Under the pieces are notes generated by a model. It saw nothing but the letters and a program-made list of their open reading frames with translations. It made no database searches and was not told where the DNA came from. Positions 44,801 to 57,839 of a stretch of DNA of 64,000 nt are shown in pieces; the stretch's first letter is position 1; each line of letters opens with the position of its first letter. The DNA is from Artemisia argyi (lineage: Eukaryota; Streptophyta; Magnoliopsida; Asterales; Asteraceae). The stretch is taken from positions 260,652,044 through 260,716,043 of the forward strand of contig CM060708.1 of assembly GCA_030686995.1 (NCBI GenBank), read 5' to 3'. Made by a program: the position numbers and the translations under genes.

Positions 44801-47800
44801 TTAAGTTTTTAAAATTTGCAATCCTTTATTAATAACATTCTCTTGATATTCATAGAATTTGTTGTTACAAAAATAAACATGTTGCCAAGACTCCTTTATT
44901 AATGACATTCTCTTGATCATGTTATTGATAACACTGTTTTGCTATGATAAGCTTGTAGAAAGGATTATATGAATAACTACTTAGATTCACTTGGGTTAAA
45001 AAAAATTGTTGTATCATCGTTTGTGTTTAAAATAATGACTCCTCAAAAAATAAATGAGTGTTGCCAAGACTAGAACCTTGGGAGGCAAGGTATTAAGTTA
45101 GACAAGCAACCACTTGATCTATGAGGTGATGTTGTTACAAAGACTCCAAAAATAATTGTTGTATCATCGTTTGAGTTTAAAATAATGAATCCTCAAAAAA
45201 TAATTGAGTGTTGCCAAGACTTGAACCCTGGGCTGCTTGGTATTTAGTTAGACAAGCAACCACTTGATCTATGATGTGATTTTGTTACATTTGCAATCTT
45301 TTATATATAACATTACCTTGATATTAAAAGCTTCGTATTGTAAAAATGAGTATGTGAATATGTTGTATAACTACTTGGATTGGCTTTGGATAAACTGTTT
45401 TTTGGTGTATTATCGTTTGTGTTAATTAACGATTGGTCAAAGGTATTTTTAAAGTCAAAATTAATACAAAATGTCAAAATTAGTGGTCAAAAACTCGAAA
45501 TTATGGATTTTTTTTTTTGCCCAAGTAGTCAGTTTGCCAGAGTGTAGAGCTCGAAAAAATATGCAAGTTCAAAAAAAATCACCTCAATCATCGGGCGAAA
45601 ACGTTGCATGGGTCGATGGTTTCATGACGTGTGGCTATCCATCATCGTTACAAGTTATGGTGGTTGCTTGACGTCCGGCAATCCATTTTTCTTCCTAACA
45701 TTGTTCCTAAAGGTTTGATACGCAATAACTCGGCTATTCTGGCCACGACCCAGTTAGATCCAGCTAAGACTCGGCTATACCTGCCAAGACCCAGTTAGAT
45801 CCAGGTAAGACTCGGCTATTCTGGCCAAGACCCAGTTTGATCGGGGTAAGACCCGGCCATTCTGGACAAGACCTAGTAAGATCCGGGTAACACCTTGCTA
45901 TTCAGGCCAAAACCCGACTATATCTGGCGGAAAGACCAAGTGTTGTGGAGCATTTTAGAGAAACAGTTGTAGGGATGCTTACTTGTTGGTGGTTTGTCAA
46001 ACGAATGAGTTATGTACTAGTACAAAATAGAATTGACTTGTTAGAAAAATTACCAGCTCCAAGAGGTTAAGTTTTTAAAATTTGCAATACTTTATTAATA
46101 ACATTCTCTTGATATTTATAGAATTAGTTGTTATAAAAATAAACATGTTGCCAACACTCCTTTATTAATGACATTCTCTTGATCATGTTATTAATAACAT
46201 TGTTTTGCTTTGATAAGCTTGTAGAAAGGATTATATGAATAACTACTTAGATTCACTTGGGTTAAAAAAATTGTTGTATCATCGTTTGTGTTTAAAATAA
46301 TGACTCCTCAAAAAATAAATGAGTGTTGCCAAGACTAGAAACTTGGGAGGCTAGGTATTATTTTAGACAAGCAACCACTTGATCTATGAGGTGATGTTGT
46401 TACAAAGACTCCTCAAAAAATTGTTGTATCATCGTTTGTGTTTAAAATAATGACTCCTCAAAAAATAATTTAGTGTTGCCAATACTTGAACTTGGGCTGC
46501 TAGGTATTTAGTTAAACTAGCAACCATTTAATCTATGGTGTGATGTTGTTACAATTTCCAATCGTTTATTTATAACATTATCTTAATATGAAAAGCTTCG
46601 TATTGTAAAAACGAGTATATGAATATGTTGTATAACTACTTAGATTGGCTTTGGATAAATGTTTTTTGGTGTATCATCGTTTGTGTTAAGTTACGATTAG
46701 TCAAAGGTATTTTTAAAGTCAAAATTAATACAAAATGTCCAAATTAGTGGTCAAAAACCCGAAATTACGGATTTTTTTGCCCCAAGTAGTCAGTTTGCCA
46801 GCGTGCAGAGCTCGAAAAAATATGCAAGTTTAAAAAAAATCACCCCAATCGTCGGGCGATAACGTTGCATGTGTCGGTGGTTTCGTGACGTGTGGCTATC
46901 CATCATCGTTATAAGTGATGATGGTTACTTGACGTGCTGCAATCCATTTTTCAAACGCAAGAACTCGGCTATTCTGGCCAAGACACAGTTATATCCAGGT
47001 AAGACTTGGCTATAACGGGCAAGACCCAGTTTGATACAGGTAAGACTGGGCTATTATGGCCAAGACCCAGTTAACTTGGGGTAAGACCCGGCCATTCTGT
47101 ACAAGACCCAGTAAGATCCGGGTAACACCTGGCTATTCCGGCCGAAACCCGACTATGTCTGGTGGAAAGACCAAGTGTTGTGCAGCATTTTAGAGAAACC
47201 GTTGGAGGAATGCTTACATGTTGGTGGTTTGTCAAACGAATGAGTTATGTAATACTACAATATAGTATTGACTTGTTAGAAAAATAACCAGCTCCAAGAG
47301 GTTAAGTTTTTAAAACTTGCAATCCTTTATTAATAAGATTCTCTTGATATTTATAGAATTAGTTGTTACAAAAATAAACATGTTGCCAAGACTCCTTTAT
47401 TAATGACATTCTCTTGGTCATGTTATTAATAACACTGTTTTGCTATGATAAGCTTGTAGAAAGGATTATATGAATAACTACTTAGATTCACTTGGGTTTA
47501 AAAAAATTATTGTATCATCGTTTGTGTTTAAAATATTGACTCCTCAAAAAATAAATGAGTGTTGCCTAGACTAGAACCTTAGGAGGCTAGGTATTAAGTT
47601 AGACAAGCAACTACTTAATCTATGAGGTGATGTTGTTACAAAGACTCCTCAAAATATTGTTGTATCATCGTATGTGTTTAAAATAATGACTCCTCAAAAA
47701 ATAATTGAGTTTTGCCAAGTTGAACTCTGGGCTGCTAGGTATTTAGTTAGACAAGCAACCACTTGATCTATGATGTGATGTTGTTACAATTTGCAATCGT

Positions 47801-48098
47801 TTATTTATAACATTGCTTTGATATGAAAAGCTTCGTATTGTAAAAACGAGTATATGAATATGTTGTATAACTACTTAGATTGGCTTTGGATAAATTGTTT
47901 TTTGGTGTATCATCCTTTGTGTTAAGTTACGATTGGACAAAGGTATTTTTAAAGTCAAAATTAATACAAAATGTTCAAATTAGTGGTCAAAAACTCGAAA
48001 TTACGGATTTTTTTGCCTAAACGGACGTAGTCTGTTTGCCAGCGTGTAGAGCTCGAAAAAATATGCAAGTTCAAATAAAAGTCACCTCAATCCGTCGC
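41820..48098. repeat. Tandem array of five 1.2-1.35 kb units
   Basis: The anchor AACTCGGCTATTCTGGCCA recurs near 41903 (one variant base), 43117, 44461, 45727 and 46962, and the last unit stops at about 48098. Each unit opens with 3-5 copies of a roughly 40-bp subrepeat (AAGACTCGGCTATTCTGG, then CCAAGACCCAGTTAGATC). It continues with AT-rich sequence, two related minus-strand tRNA-like modules, and a final GCCAGCGTGTAGAGCTCG block. The second unit has an extra internal duplication of about 120 bp, which explains its length. No real ORF; short frames at 42725 and 45471 are equivalent positions of the repeat. Confidence 0.93.
42500..42565 (-). repeat. tRNA-like module within the tandem unit (example)
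   Basis: The minus strand reads TAGATCAAGTGGTTGC (box-A-like) and, about 36 nt on, GGTTCTAGTCTTGGC (box-B-like). Elsewhere in the array box B is GGTTCAAGTCTTGG, a full match to GGTTCRANYCY. Most units carry two such modules, so around ten in all. They look like relics of a tRNA-derived SINE amplified with the array. Confidence 0.5.
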
Positions 48099-50109
48099 CC
48101 GAGTCAAAACTTATGCTCTTTCAAAGTTTATATAAATTGAGTATATATGAAGTATTTTTGTGTTGAAAGTTCTAAGACGACTACATGCATCTCTTTCTTT
48201 TTTCATTACAAAACCGTCGTCTTTCAAGCCCAACAATTAATTAGTATCGTGTTTGTGTGTCCTTTTCATAAAAGTCATTTGCACGGTCTTGTAAATTAAT
48301 CTTAAACATGTGTCTTGCACTATCCCTGTTAATGAATCACTACAAATTAGAAGAGTTCCCGTGCATGTTTTTGAAGCTTCACCTTATATTTTATCACGTT
48401 GTCCTTGCAAATATAATACGATTGTTTTGTTTCATGATTTTTATTGTTGCATAAGCATTTCCAAGAAATTGTGCAAAAGAGCACTTTTGTTAATTACATG
48501 TTTACAGTTTTGTTTTATATACAAGATAATATTATGTAATTACAGTGTGAACACATTATCTATATCTTTTTATTTCACGTGGAAATGAGCTATTTAAATA
48601 TGTAGCCAAAATATTAAAGGGCCGTCCTTATGATTTGATTCCACGATTAAGTATATATAAATAGTAAAATATACAAACCTTTTTTCTTCCACTATGCTGA
48701 AATATTCATCCGTCTTTTCAAATTCATAATTAAAATTAATTTATATAATTAGCCCAGTTATCTACTAGTAAGATCTATTAAAGAAGGCCGTACAAGGAAT
48801 ATAGTTAGATAATTTCTTAATTTTTTATTTACGTATTTATTTATCTAAACAGTTTTATTGAACTTTAAATATTCTTTGTCTAAAAACTTGAAATTACCAA
48901 TATTATTTAGTCATTAATTAGAATGTTAAGAAAGAATATTATTGCTAAATTGGTCGAATGTAGATATTCAAAATCACATTCATTTAAATGAATCTGGATT
49001 TGAAATATTTTTCAATCAAAGGATGTTAAAACTCGACATCTGATTCCTCATCATTTCACAAATCAAGATACAAAGTCTAAGAAAATACAGTAATATATAT
49101 TCTAAATTAGTTCAACCTTAAAATTTCACTTGTACACAGACCAACGATAACAATCATATACAGAAACACAACTTACATTAACGAAATTTGTAAAGTTGGC
49201 TAACTGTATGATAGATACGTAACTTTCAAAGTTATATAAGACGGTACATGCATGATATTGAGTAAGCCATGAATACATGCTAATATGAACCATAAATTTT
49301 AGTTTGTTGTTTAGTAATTAATTAGTAATCTGTAGTTATTTGTGGCCAGTTTAATCTTTAACGTAACATATACATCATTTCCTGATTTTATTCGACTATG
49401 CACAACTTAAATTCTAACATATCGATGCGTATACGTATTGTCGTATTTGATAGTGACTGATAAGGTGACTTTCCAAATCCATTTGTAGGCATATTGTCCA
49501 GATACTAATATCTTGGAAAGGAAGATGGAAGCCATGTATAGTAAATAAAAGGTTCAATTGTCGGGAAGAAAAAATATATGTCGATACGCGTGGAGGATAG
49601 AAGAATATATACGAAAAAAAATGATGACATCAAGAACTTACGAATTAAGGTTTCGAAATACACGAGACGCACTCAAGTTGAGGCCATAATTTAAAGTAAG
49701 CGAGGTGGACAAAAAAGACGAAGGAGGTAGAGACTTGTAGCTCACAAAAGGTACATATAAGGCGAGTTGTGAGATTCTTCTTGATTTAAATCATTCATTC
49801 TCGATGGAGGAAGAGAAAGACATGTCAAACCACACACACGCACAATGCCATTGAGGCAAAACACTATACGACTTTAGAAATTAGAAGGCGTTTTCGATCA
49901 TTTTATGAGCTTTTTAGAATCAAAAAAATAGTGTGTAAATGAAATGTTTATCGTATCATGTAGGGAGTAAAAGTTTAAAACAGTATATGAATTTTGAAAA
50001 GAGGTCGATCGAAAAGGAGAGGGTATATTTTGATATGATCTTCTAGCGGGACAAGTAACCACACAATCTTATGATGCCATTGATGATGGATGATTTTAAC
50101 TTTTGGAAA

Positions 50110-50110
<1 letters not shown>
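48099..50110. other. AT-rich intergenic sequence
   Basis: No convincing gene, RNA or repeat found on either strand. Confidence 0.55.

Positions 50111-50178
<68 letters not shown>
50111..50178. repeat. (AAT)n microsatellite
   Basis: About 22 uninterrupted trinucleotide units. Poly-Ile frames on both strands are artefacts. Confidence 0.97.
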
Positions 50179-50854
50179 TTTCATTGATTTAAAATGGTTA
50201 TATAGTCTTGTTGTATGTTCGTCAAGTGTAAGATCGGTTGGGACACCTTATCTCAGGCACCATCGAGGTGCCGATTTGACCGTTAATCATGTACAAAGCC
50301 TCATTCAATGATCTTTTAGCCCCATCAACCTAATTAGCTAGGAGTTAATATTGAACCCCAACTACTTTTCATAAAAACTCTCTTTTGATCGGTTAACTGA
50401 GCGTTTGTTAAAGAAAAATGATATCACTACAGGAAAACAGTTGGTATATGTTGATTTAATTTATGCTATATAATTTTCTTTGTTACATCTTTAAAATTAT
50501 TTGATGGTAAATTTTACCCATTAAAACAGCATGCATGCTTTCGAGACATAACTGCCATTGGATGACAATTATATATTTTCATTATTAAACGTATAGTCTC
50601 ACATAACAAATCGAATTTTGTCAGACAATTATTGTTTTGAATAACAAAAGCAGATTAAAAAACATACACTAGTGTGACAATAAGGTTCTCCGATCCTTGA
50701 CCAATAAAGAAAATGGGTTTGGTTGGAAAGATGCTTAAAGTTTTCTTTTAGACAAAGGAAAGAAATTATGGGCTTTCAGCAAATGAGCCATCAATAACCT
50801 TTATGTACTAATAATCACTTCATTAGTGGGGTTGTCCAAATAAATAAGCTATTA

Positions 50855-50890
50855 CTAGCAGGGTACCCGCACGTTACAGTGACGGGTACC
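50855..50890 (-). mobile_element. Probable Helitron 3' terminus
   Basis: On the minus strand a hairpin with a perfect 8-bp stem (GGTACCCG ... CGGGTACC, 50862-50890) is followed three bases later by CTAGT (CTAG at 50855-50858). This is the Helitron 3' signature; the element body would extend to the right. No 5' TC end or Rep/helicase gene was identified. The rest of 50900-52316 is AT-rich with nothing recognised. Confidence 0.45.
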
Positions 50891-52316
50891 ATAGAATTAA
50901 ATTTTAAGCGAGTAATACTCTTAGGGTAGTGACAATAATAATTTTACGGATGGTGATAATTTTAGATTGTAATAAATATAAGCAATAGCAAAGTATCTAT
51001 ATAGAAATAACATGTTGCACGTACGATACTAAGACAGTAGCAAATAAGCTTATAAAGGTAATATATAAACGGTATGCGTGAATGAGGGCCAATTACGTAA
51101 TTTTGCATTGACAATTTTAAGCACGGTCCAAAATAAACGCTCATTTTTAAATTATACAAAGTTTTGAGAAATCACTAACCATACTTTTCATCAATCAGAT
51201 ATCATCAATACTCACTAACTTCTTCTTTGGTAGGTTAAAATATAAAGTAAACGTTTATTTTGAGATAACTCAAAATAGAAAAGTGGACAATTATTTTTCG
51301 GAATGAGTATTATTGTTTTCACATGGAGCAATTTTACATTATATCGTTCGAATCAATCATGTGTCTAAAGTTTCTTCGAAGCATGTGACATGACAGATGC
51401 TATATATCAAGCAATATGACTTAAAAAGTTTACTTGCAAAGAATATTTCTTATAGTGAAGTAAATAATTTTGCACGATACTATGTTTTGTACACTTTTAT
51501 TTTAGTTGGTAATATTAATTTATTCATTTACTTTTTATTAGTATGCTCGTTTGGGCTTTGCGCTTTGAGCCTTGTTAAGTTGTTATTGTTAACAAGTGCA
51601 CTAAATAAAACCCTAGTTGTGTATTCCCTTTAAATATGATTTTGGCATAAAACACTATTTGTTTTTAACTTTCTCTCGAACTTACGCCTCTGATAAAAAC
51701 CTACCCTTTGAGAAACGCAATCAACTGCATGTCTTTTATGTGATAAATCATAAATCAATTTGCGCTTCGAGCTAGTTGGCATATGATTCATGATATTGTC
51801 TGTCGGTGGTTGGATTTCGTTTTCTTTCTTTTTTTCTTTACTTATTAAATATGAGTTAAATTACCAAGGAGATGATGGATCTTATTTCTCTAGTTTGCAA
51901 TCGATGAAAAATGCAAGCAACAAAGGAAAATATTTGTGATATGTTCTTCCATTTGTTATATCACTGCATGTATTTATTTCAGTTTTCAATCTCTTACAAA
52001 ATAATAGAAGTCATGCCATCCTCCGGGAACATTGTACAAATATGTTTTGGAATTGGACTGGTGGCTGTGGAAGCAAAAATTTACTCAAATTTACGTTTTG
52101 GAATTGGACTGATGGATTAATGTTTTCTCAGATTGTTTTAGTTTTCTCGGATATATTTTTTAGTACTTAGCTTAATAGCTTGATTAGATTGTACTTTGTG
52201 ATTAAATGGTTGTATTTTTTGATCAAGGGTGAATTAAATATTATATTAATTGTATGTTTTGTATATTGGTTTTTTAGTTGTATTTGTGCTTCAAATAGTT
52301 ATAAATTATGTTTTCT

Positions 52317-52504
52317 AACTTGTACTTACTTAAAATCTATTTTAGAAAATCTTAAAAAATTAATAGGATAGAAGTGTCAATATGCATTATAAGTACTATA
52401 GATATAGACTAACTTGTATTTACTTAAAATCTATTTTAGGAAATTTTAAAAAAGTAATAGGATAGAAGTGTCAATATGCATTATAAGTAGTATAGATAAT
52501 GTTT
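52317..52504. repeat. 94-bp tandem duplication
   Basis: Two head-to-tail copies (52317-52410 and 52411-52504) starting AACTTGTA and differing at a few bases. Confidence 0.9.
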
Positions 52505-52566
52505 CAGTTAGACTGATGATAAAATGAGAAAAAAAAATTAAAATGAGAATAATGAGAAATAACTAA

Positions 52567-54439
52567 GAGGAAACTGCAAAATACATCCATGTGGTTTACA
52601 CATTTTGTTATCTTACATCCCTATTAGAAACTTTTGGCAATATACATCCCTCGTTAGGCAAACGTTTACCACAATACATCTCTCGTTAACAATGAGGACT
52701 AACGGTGCAAATTTTTTCTCCGTTATCTCTTAACGAGACTGAAAATATTACACCGTTAGCCTTCGTTAGCCAAACACTTGCACTGTTAGTCCTCTTTTTG
52801 AATTTTGTTCCGTTTTTTGTACGTTTTATCCGTTTTTTGTCAGTTTTCCCCATTTTTTGTACATTTTATCCGTTTTTAACGTTTTTTGTACGTTTTATCT
52901 ATTTTTTTGTCAGTTTTTTTCCGTTTTTTGTAGGTTTTATCAGTTTTTTTTTACGTTTTATCCTTTTTTGTGTGTTTTTATCCGTTTTCTGTACATTTTA
53001 TCAGTTTTTTAACGTTTTTATCCGTTTTTTGTCAGTTTTTTCCCCTTTTTTGCACATTTTATCAGTTTTTTAACGTTTCTATCCATTTTTTGTACGTTTT
53101 ATCCGTTGTTTGTCAGTTTTTTTCCGTTTTTTGTACGTCTTATCAGTAATTTAACGTTTTTATCCGCTTTTTGTACGTTTTATCCATTTTTTGTTAGTTG
53201 TTTTCCGTTTTTTGTACATTTTATCAGTTTTTTAACGTTTTAATCCGTCTTTTGTACGTTTTATCCATTTTTTGTCAGTTGTTTTCCGTTTTTTGTACGT
53301 TTTATCCTTTTTTTGTCAGTTTTATCCCTTTTTTGTACGTTTTATCAGTTTTTAACGTTTTAATCCGTTGTTTGTACGTTTTATCCATTTTTTGTCAGTT
53401 TTGTTTACGATTTTCCTTTTTTGTACGTTTTGATCTGTTTTTTGTCAGTTTTCCTCTTTTTATCTGACAAAAAATGGATAAACGTACAAAAAATGGATTA
53501 AAACATAAAAAAAACCAATAAAATGTTCAAAAAATGAATAAAACCATAAAAAACTAACAAAAAAAGGAAAAAACTTAAAAGAAAACGGATAAAATACGGA
53601 TGAAACGTACAAAACATGGATAAAAACGTAAAAAAAATTGATAAAACATACAAAAAACGGAAAACAACTGACAAAAAATGGATAAAACATACAAAAAACG
53701 GATTAAAACATAAAAAAACCCGATAAAATGTTCAAAAAATGAATATATATACATAAAAAAAAAGACAAAAAATGGATAAAAACGTGAAAAACTGATAAAA
53801 TACGGATGAAATGTACAAAAAATGGATAGAAACGTAAAAAAAATTGATAAAACGTACAAAAAACGGAAAACAACTGACAAAAAATGGATAAAACATACAA
53901 AAAACGGATTAAAACATAAAAAAAACCGATAAAATGTTCAAAAAATGAATATATACATAAAAAACAGACAAAAAACGGATAAAAACGTGAAAAACTGATA
54001 AAATACGGATGAAATGTACAAAAAATGGATAGAAACGTAAAAAAAAAACTGATAAAACGTACAAAAAACGGAAAAGAACTGACAAAAAATGGATAAAACA
54101 TACAAAAAATGGATTAAAACGTTAAAAAACTGATAAAACGTATAAAATACGAAAAAAATTGACAAAAAAACGGATAAAACGGAAAAAACAGAAAAAAAAA
54201 AAACTAAAAAAGAGGACTAACGGTGCAAATGTTTGGCTAACGAAGGCTAACGGTGTAATATTTTCAGTCTAGTTAAGAGATAACGAAGAAAAAATTTGCA
54301 CCGTCAGTTCTCATTGTTGGCGAGAGATGTATTGTGGCAAACGTTTGCCTAACGGGGGATGTATATTGCTAAAAGTTTCTGACAGGTATGTAAGATGCCA
54401 AAATGTGTAAACCACAGGGATGCATTTTGCAGTTTCCTC
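52567..54439. mobile_element. Giant fold-back element, Mutator-type, with internal minisatellite arms
   Basis: An 1873-bp near-palindrome centred near 53462. Outer arms of about 240 bp start GAGGAAACTGCAAAAT on both strands. Inside each arm is a degenerate tandem array of TTTTTTGTACGTTTTATCC-like and TTTTGTCAG units (52800-53455), mirrored at 53465-54195. A perfect 9-bp target site AATAACTAA flanks it (52558-52566 and 54440-54448), the Mutator hallmark. Phe-rich open frames in the arrays are artefacts. Transcription would give a hairpin of nearly 1 kb. Confidence 0.9.
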
Positions 54440-54715
54440 AATAACTAATAACCGCACGTTAGAGATGCATAAATTTAAATTAAATGTATTATAGTATATT
54501 TTTCATCCTCTGCACGTTCAATGTATTGCTAGTATTATTTTGCATCGATTTCACTTTAAGTTTACTTTCGAAACTAATTGTGATGCATCTAAATTAATAA
54601 AGATGCATCTGATTCAAGTCGATGATTCTCAAATGTGTGATTATAGTTATTTCTCATTCTTTTCGTTTTAAGTTTTCTTCTCACTAAATCCTTACCCGTT
54701 TCACTTATTCATATA

Positions 54716-54903
54716 CTCCCTCCGTCCCAAAATTGTCCAGTTTAAATTTTCAAAATCAAACTAGTTCAACTTTAACCATAAATATATATTTTTTATTATA
54801 TAATATTTGATGAAAAATTATACCATTAAAAAGTACACTTAAAACTCAATCCATTTATATATTTTGCATCAAATATTATATAACACCTACAAAAATATTT
54901 AAG

Positions 54904-54940
<37 letters not shown>

Positions 54941-54972
54941 AATAGTGAATAATAAATTTGAGACGGGGAGAG
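54716..54972. mobile_element. Stowaway MITE (Tc1/mariner)
   Basis: TIRs CTCCCTCCGTCCC and GAGACGGGGAGAG with TA on both sides (54714-54715 and 54973-54974). Contains a poly-A run at 54907-54938. Confidence 0.93.
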
Positions 54973-55418
54973 TATAACTCTTTGTATTTGGGGAAATAAG
55001 CCATTATAGTTGTTTGATACTTCCTAAAAAATTTCAATTAGATTATCAATCAAATCAAAAGTAAAAGGTATAATATTTTGTTTTAACAAAGAAAATGTTA
55101 AAATAGAAGAAACACTTTATACTTTGTTTTAACTATAATGAGTTAATGTTACATGTATATGTGAAATGAAAATGTATAAAATCTTGGATCTTTTCATAAT
55201 TCAATGCATATGTAGTTATTGATCATTTTATAAACTTAAAAAATATTTATACGTAATGTATGTTTGGTAAAATTAGACGTCAACTGATAGTTGTAAGCTC
55301 TTAGCTATAAACTTATAATTGTAATCTGATAAATCATATTTGGAGCTGCAAACTGTAGCTTTATATTGCATAAAAGTGTTTGAAAATTTAACTGTAGTTG
55401 TTATAATAAAATATAATA

Positions 55419-55672
55419 CTCCCTTCGTCCCTAAATAAGTGTCCACTATTAACTTTTAAAGTCTTTCCTTTTTAACTTTAACCATAAATTATATTATTTA
55501 TTTTACGTAATACTTTATGCGAAATACAAGAATGCATTTGGTTTTAAATCTATTTTCATTGGTATAATTTTCATTAAATATTACATAATATAAATGGAAT
55601 AATTTAAGGTCAAAGTTTAAAAGAAAAAACTTTAAAAGTCAATACTGTACATTTATTTAGGGACGGAAGGAG
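55419..55672. mobile_element. Second Stowaway MITE
   Basis: TIRs CTCCCTTCGTCCCTAAATAA and TTATTTAGGGACGGAAGGAG with TA on both sides. 254 bp, non-coding. Confidence 0.95.
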
Positions 55673-56170
55673 TATGACATAAAATGACATATAATCAGAC
55701 ATTTCATCTTGCGTTTCCATTTTATCAAAACTAAAGTAACAAGTTAACTTATAACGAGACATTTGATCAATAGTCTAACACTCTAACTTATTATGAAGAC
55801 ATATTATTATATTTTCGTAGAGATTTACAAGTATTTTTATATAATCGATTGTTTTATTTGTATTATAAGGTTAGAATTTTGTATTTATATAATCATAAAT
55901 TTATCAAAAATGATGCATTATATTGAACAAAATGCGCATGAGCATATGAAATATGCTCTTTGCTAGTACGTGGATTATTGATTGATTCACTTCTTTCTTT
56001 ATAGCTTGCTTTTTACATAGGTTTGGACCATCTAATATATCTTCACAATTTTCGTGTATTTACATAAATGAAAAGAGGGTATACTAGTAATTAAATATAC
56101 AAATAGCTCTAAAAATCTTTAACGCTTCCTATTTGTAGCTGTTAAAAATTGGAGTTTATTTTTTTATTAA

Positions 56171-57830
56171 GAAAGAATTACATGTATGGTCCTTGTGGTT
56201 TACACAGATTTCATTATTAGTCCCTATTTCATTTTAATTACATTAGAGATACATATTTTTTAAACTTTTATACATTTAGTCCCTAATTTGGATGGGCCGT
56301 TAGTTTATTCGTTAAGTTATTTGCACCGTTAGTTCTCCGTTAATATTTTTTGCACCGTTAGTCCTTATTTTCTAAAAAAGTCATCATTTTTTGCACCGTT
56401 AGTCTCTCCGTTAATATTTTGCACCGTTCGTCCATTTTTTTAATGTTTTCGTCCATTTTTTTACGTTTTAGTCAATCTTTTTATATTTTCGTCCATGTTT
56501 ATGTTCTCGAGCATCCGTTTTTTAATGTTTTCGTCCATTTTTTCATGTTTTCGTCCGCTTTTTTACATTTTCATCCATTTTTTTACGTTTTCGTCATTTT
56601 TTTAAGTTTTCATCTATTTTCTTATGTTTTTATCGGTTTACGCATCTTTTTTACGGTTTCGCCTATTTTTTTGTGATTAAATAAGTATACTGAAAAAAAT
56701 TTGACATTTGATAAAAAATGTTTTTGTGTCGATTTTAAATCACAATTTTGACCCCTTTCTATTCTGAATCATCAAAAGTGTAAAACATGAAAGTTGTCCG
56801 AAATAATGTTTTACATTAGCACTCGCGTGATTTTAACCAGAAAATGTAAAACAAAGGCTGTTCACAACCAAAACTTAAGCTATTTTTTACCAAATTTATA
56901 ACTTATAAACTTGTAAACTCTTGTAAATTTTGTACTTGTATAAATCATCAAACTTATTTAAAAAAACAGACGAAAACGGATTAAAATATATGAAAATGTG
57001 AAGAAAAAAAAAAACAAAAAAAAAAAAAACAAACGAAACATGTAAAAATGGACAAAACAGATAAAAACGTGAGAAGAATGGACAAAAACTTAAAGATGTT
57101 CATATAGTTTTCTCCTCTAAGACATATACACTGGCCGGTGAGCCCGATTTGATATATAACGAAAGAATGATAACGAACGAAAATAACTTATGTTTTGGTA
57201 GTAAACAGCCCTTGTTTTTCATTTTTCAGGTTAAAATCTTGTAAGGCTTGATGTAAAATATCATTCTGGACAACTTTCGTGTTTTACACTTTTGATGATT
57301 CGGACCAAAAAGGGGTCAAAATCGTGATTTAAAATCAATACAGAAACATTTTTATCAAATGTCAAATTTTCCTTTAGTATATTTACCTAATCATAAAAAA
57401 AAATGGAAGAAAACATAAAAAAATAGCGAAATGGATAAAAACATAAGAAAACAGACAAAAACATAAAAAAGCGGATGAAAACGTTAAAAACGGACGAGAA
57501 AGTAAAAAATGGATGAAAACGTAAATAGAATGACAAAAACATAAAAAATGGACGAAAACGTAAAAAGATAGACAACGGTGCAAAATATTAACAAATGGAC
57601 TAACAGTGCAAAAATCATGACTTTTTAGAAAATAAGGACTAACGGTGCAAAAAATATTAACGGAGGACTAACGGTGCAAATAACTTAACGGATAAACAAA
57701 TGGCCCATCTAAATTAAGGACTAAATGTGTGACAAGTTTCAAAAATAGGTATCTCTGATGTAATTAAAATGAGTTATGGACAAAACATGAAATTTGTGTA
57801 AACCACAAGGACCATCCGTGTAATTTTTTC
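56171..57830. mobile_element. Second giant fold-back element, Mutator-type
   Basis: A 1660-bp inverted repeat with TIRs GAAAGAATTACATG and CGTGTAATTTTTTC, then the shared GGTCCTTGTGGTTTACAC. Flanks TTTTATTAA (56162-56170) and TTTTCTTAA (57831-57839) form a 9-bp target site with one mismatch. Arms contain repeated GCACCGTTAGTCC and arrays of CGTTTTCGTCCATTTTTTTA. A second inverted pair (ATCACAATTTTGACCCCTTT and its complement) lies toward the centre. Related in plan and motif to 52567-54439, but clearly diverged. Confidence 0.85.
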
Positions 57831-57839
57831 TTTTCTTAA

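Noticed and set aside
42500..48000. Genuine tRNA genes in the tandem array
   Set aside because: Box A and box B are recognisable, but no acceptor stem or cloverleaf closes around them.
52705..54165. Phe-rich frames on both strands resembling membrane proteins
   Set aside because: All derive from the minisatellite arms of the fold-back element. The frames at 56419-57583 have the same origin.
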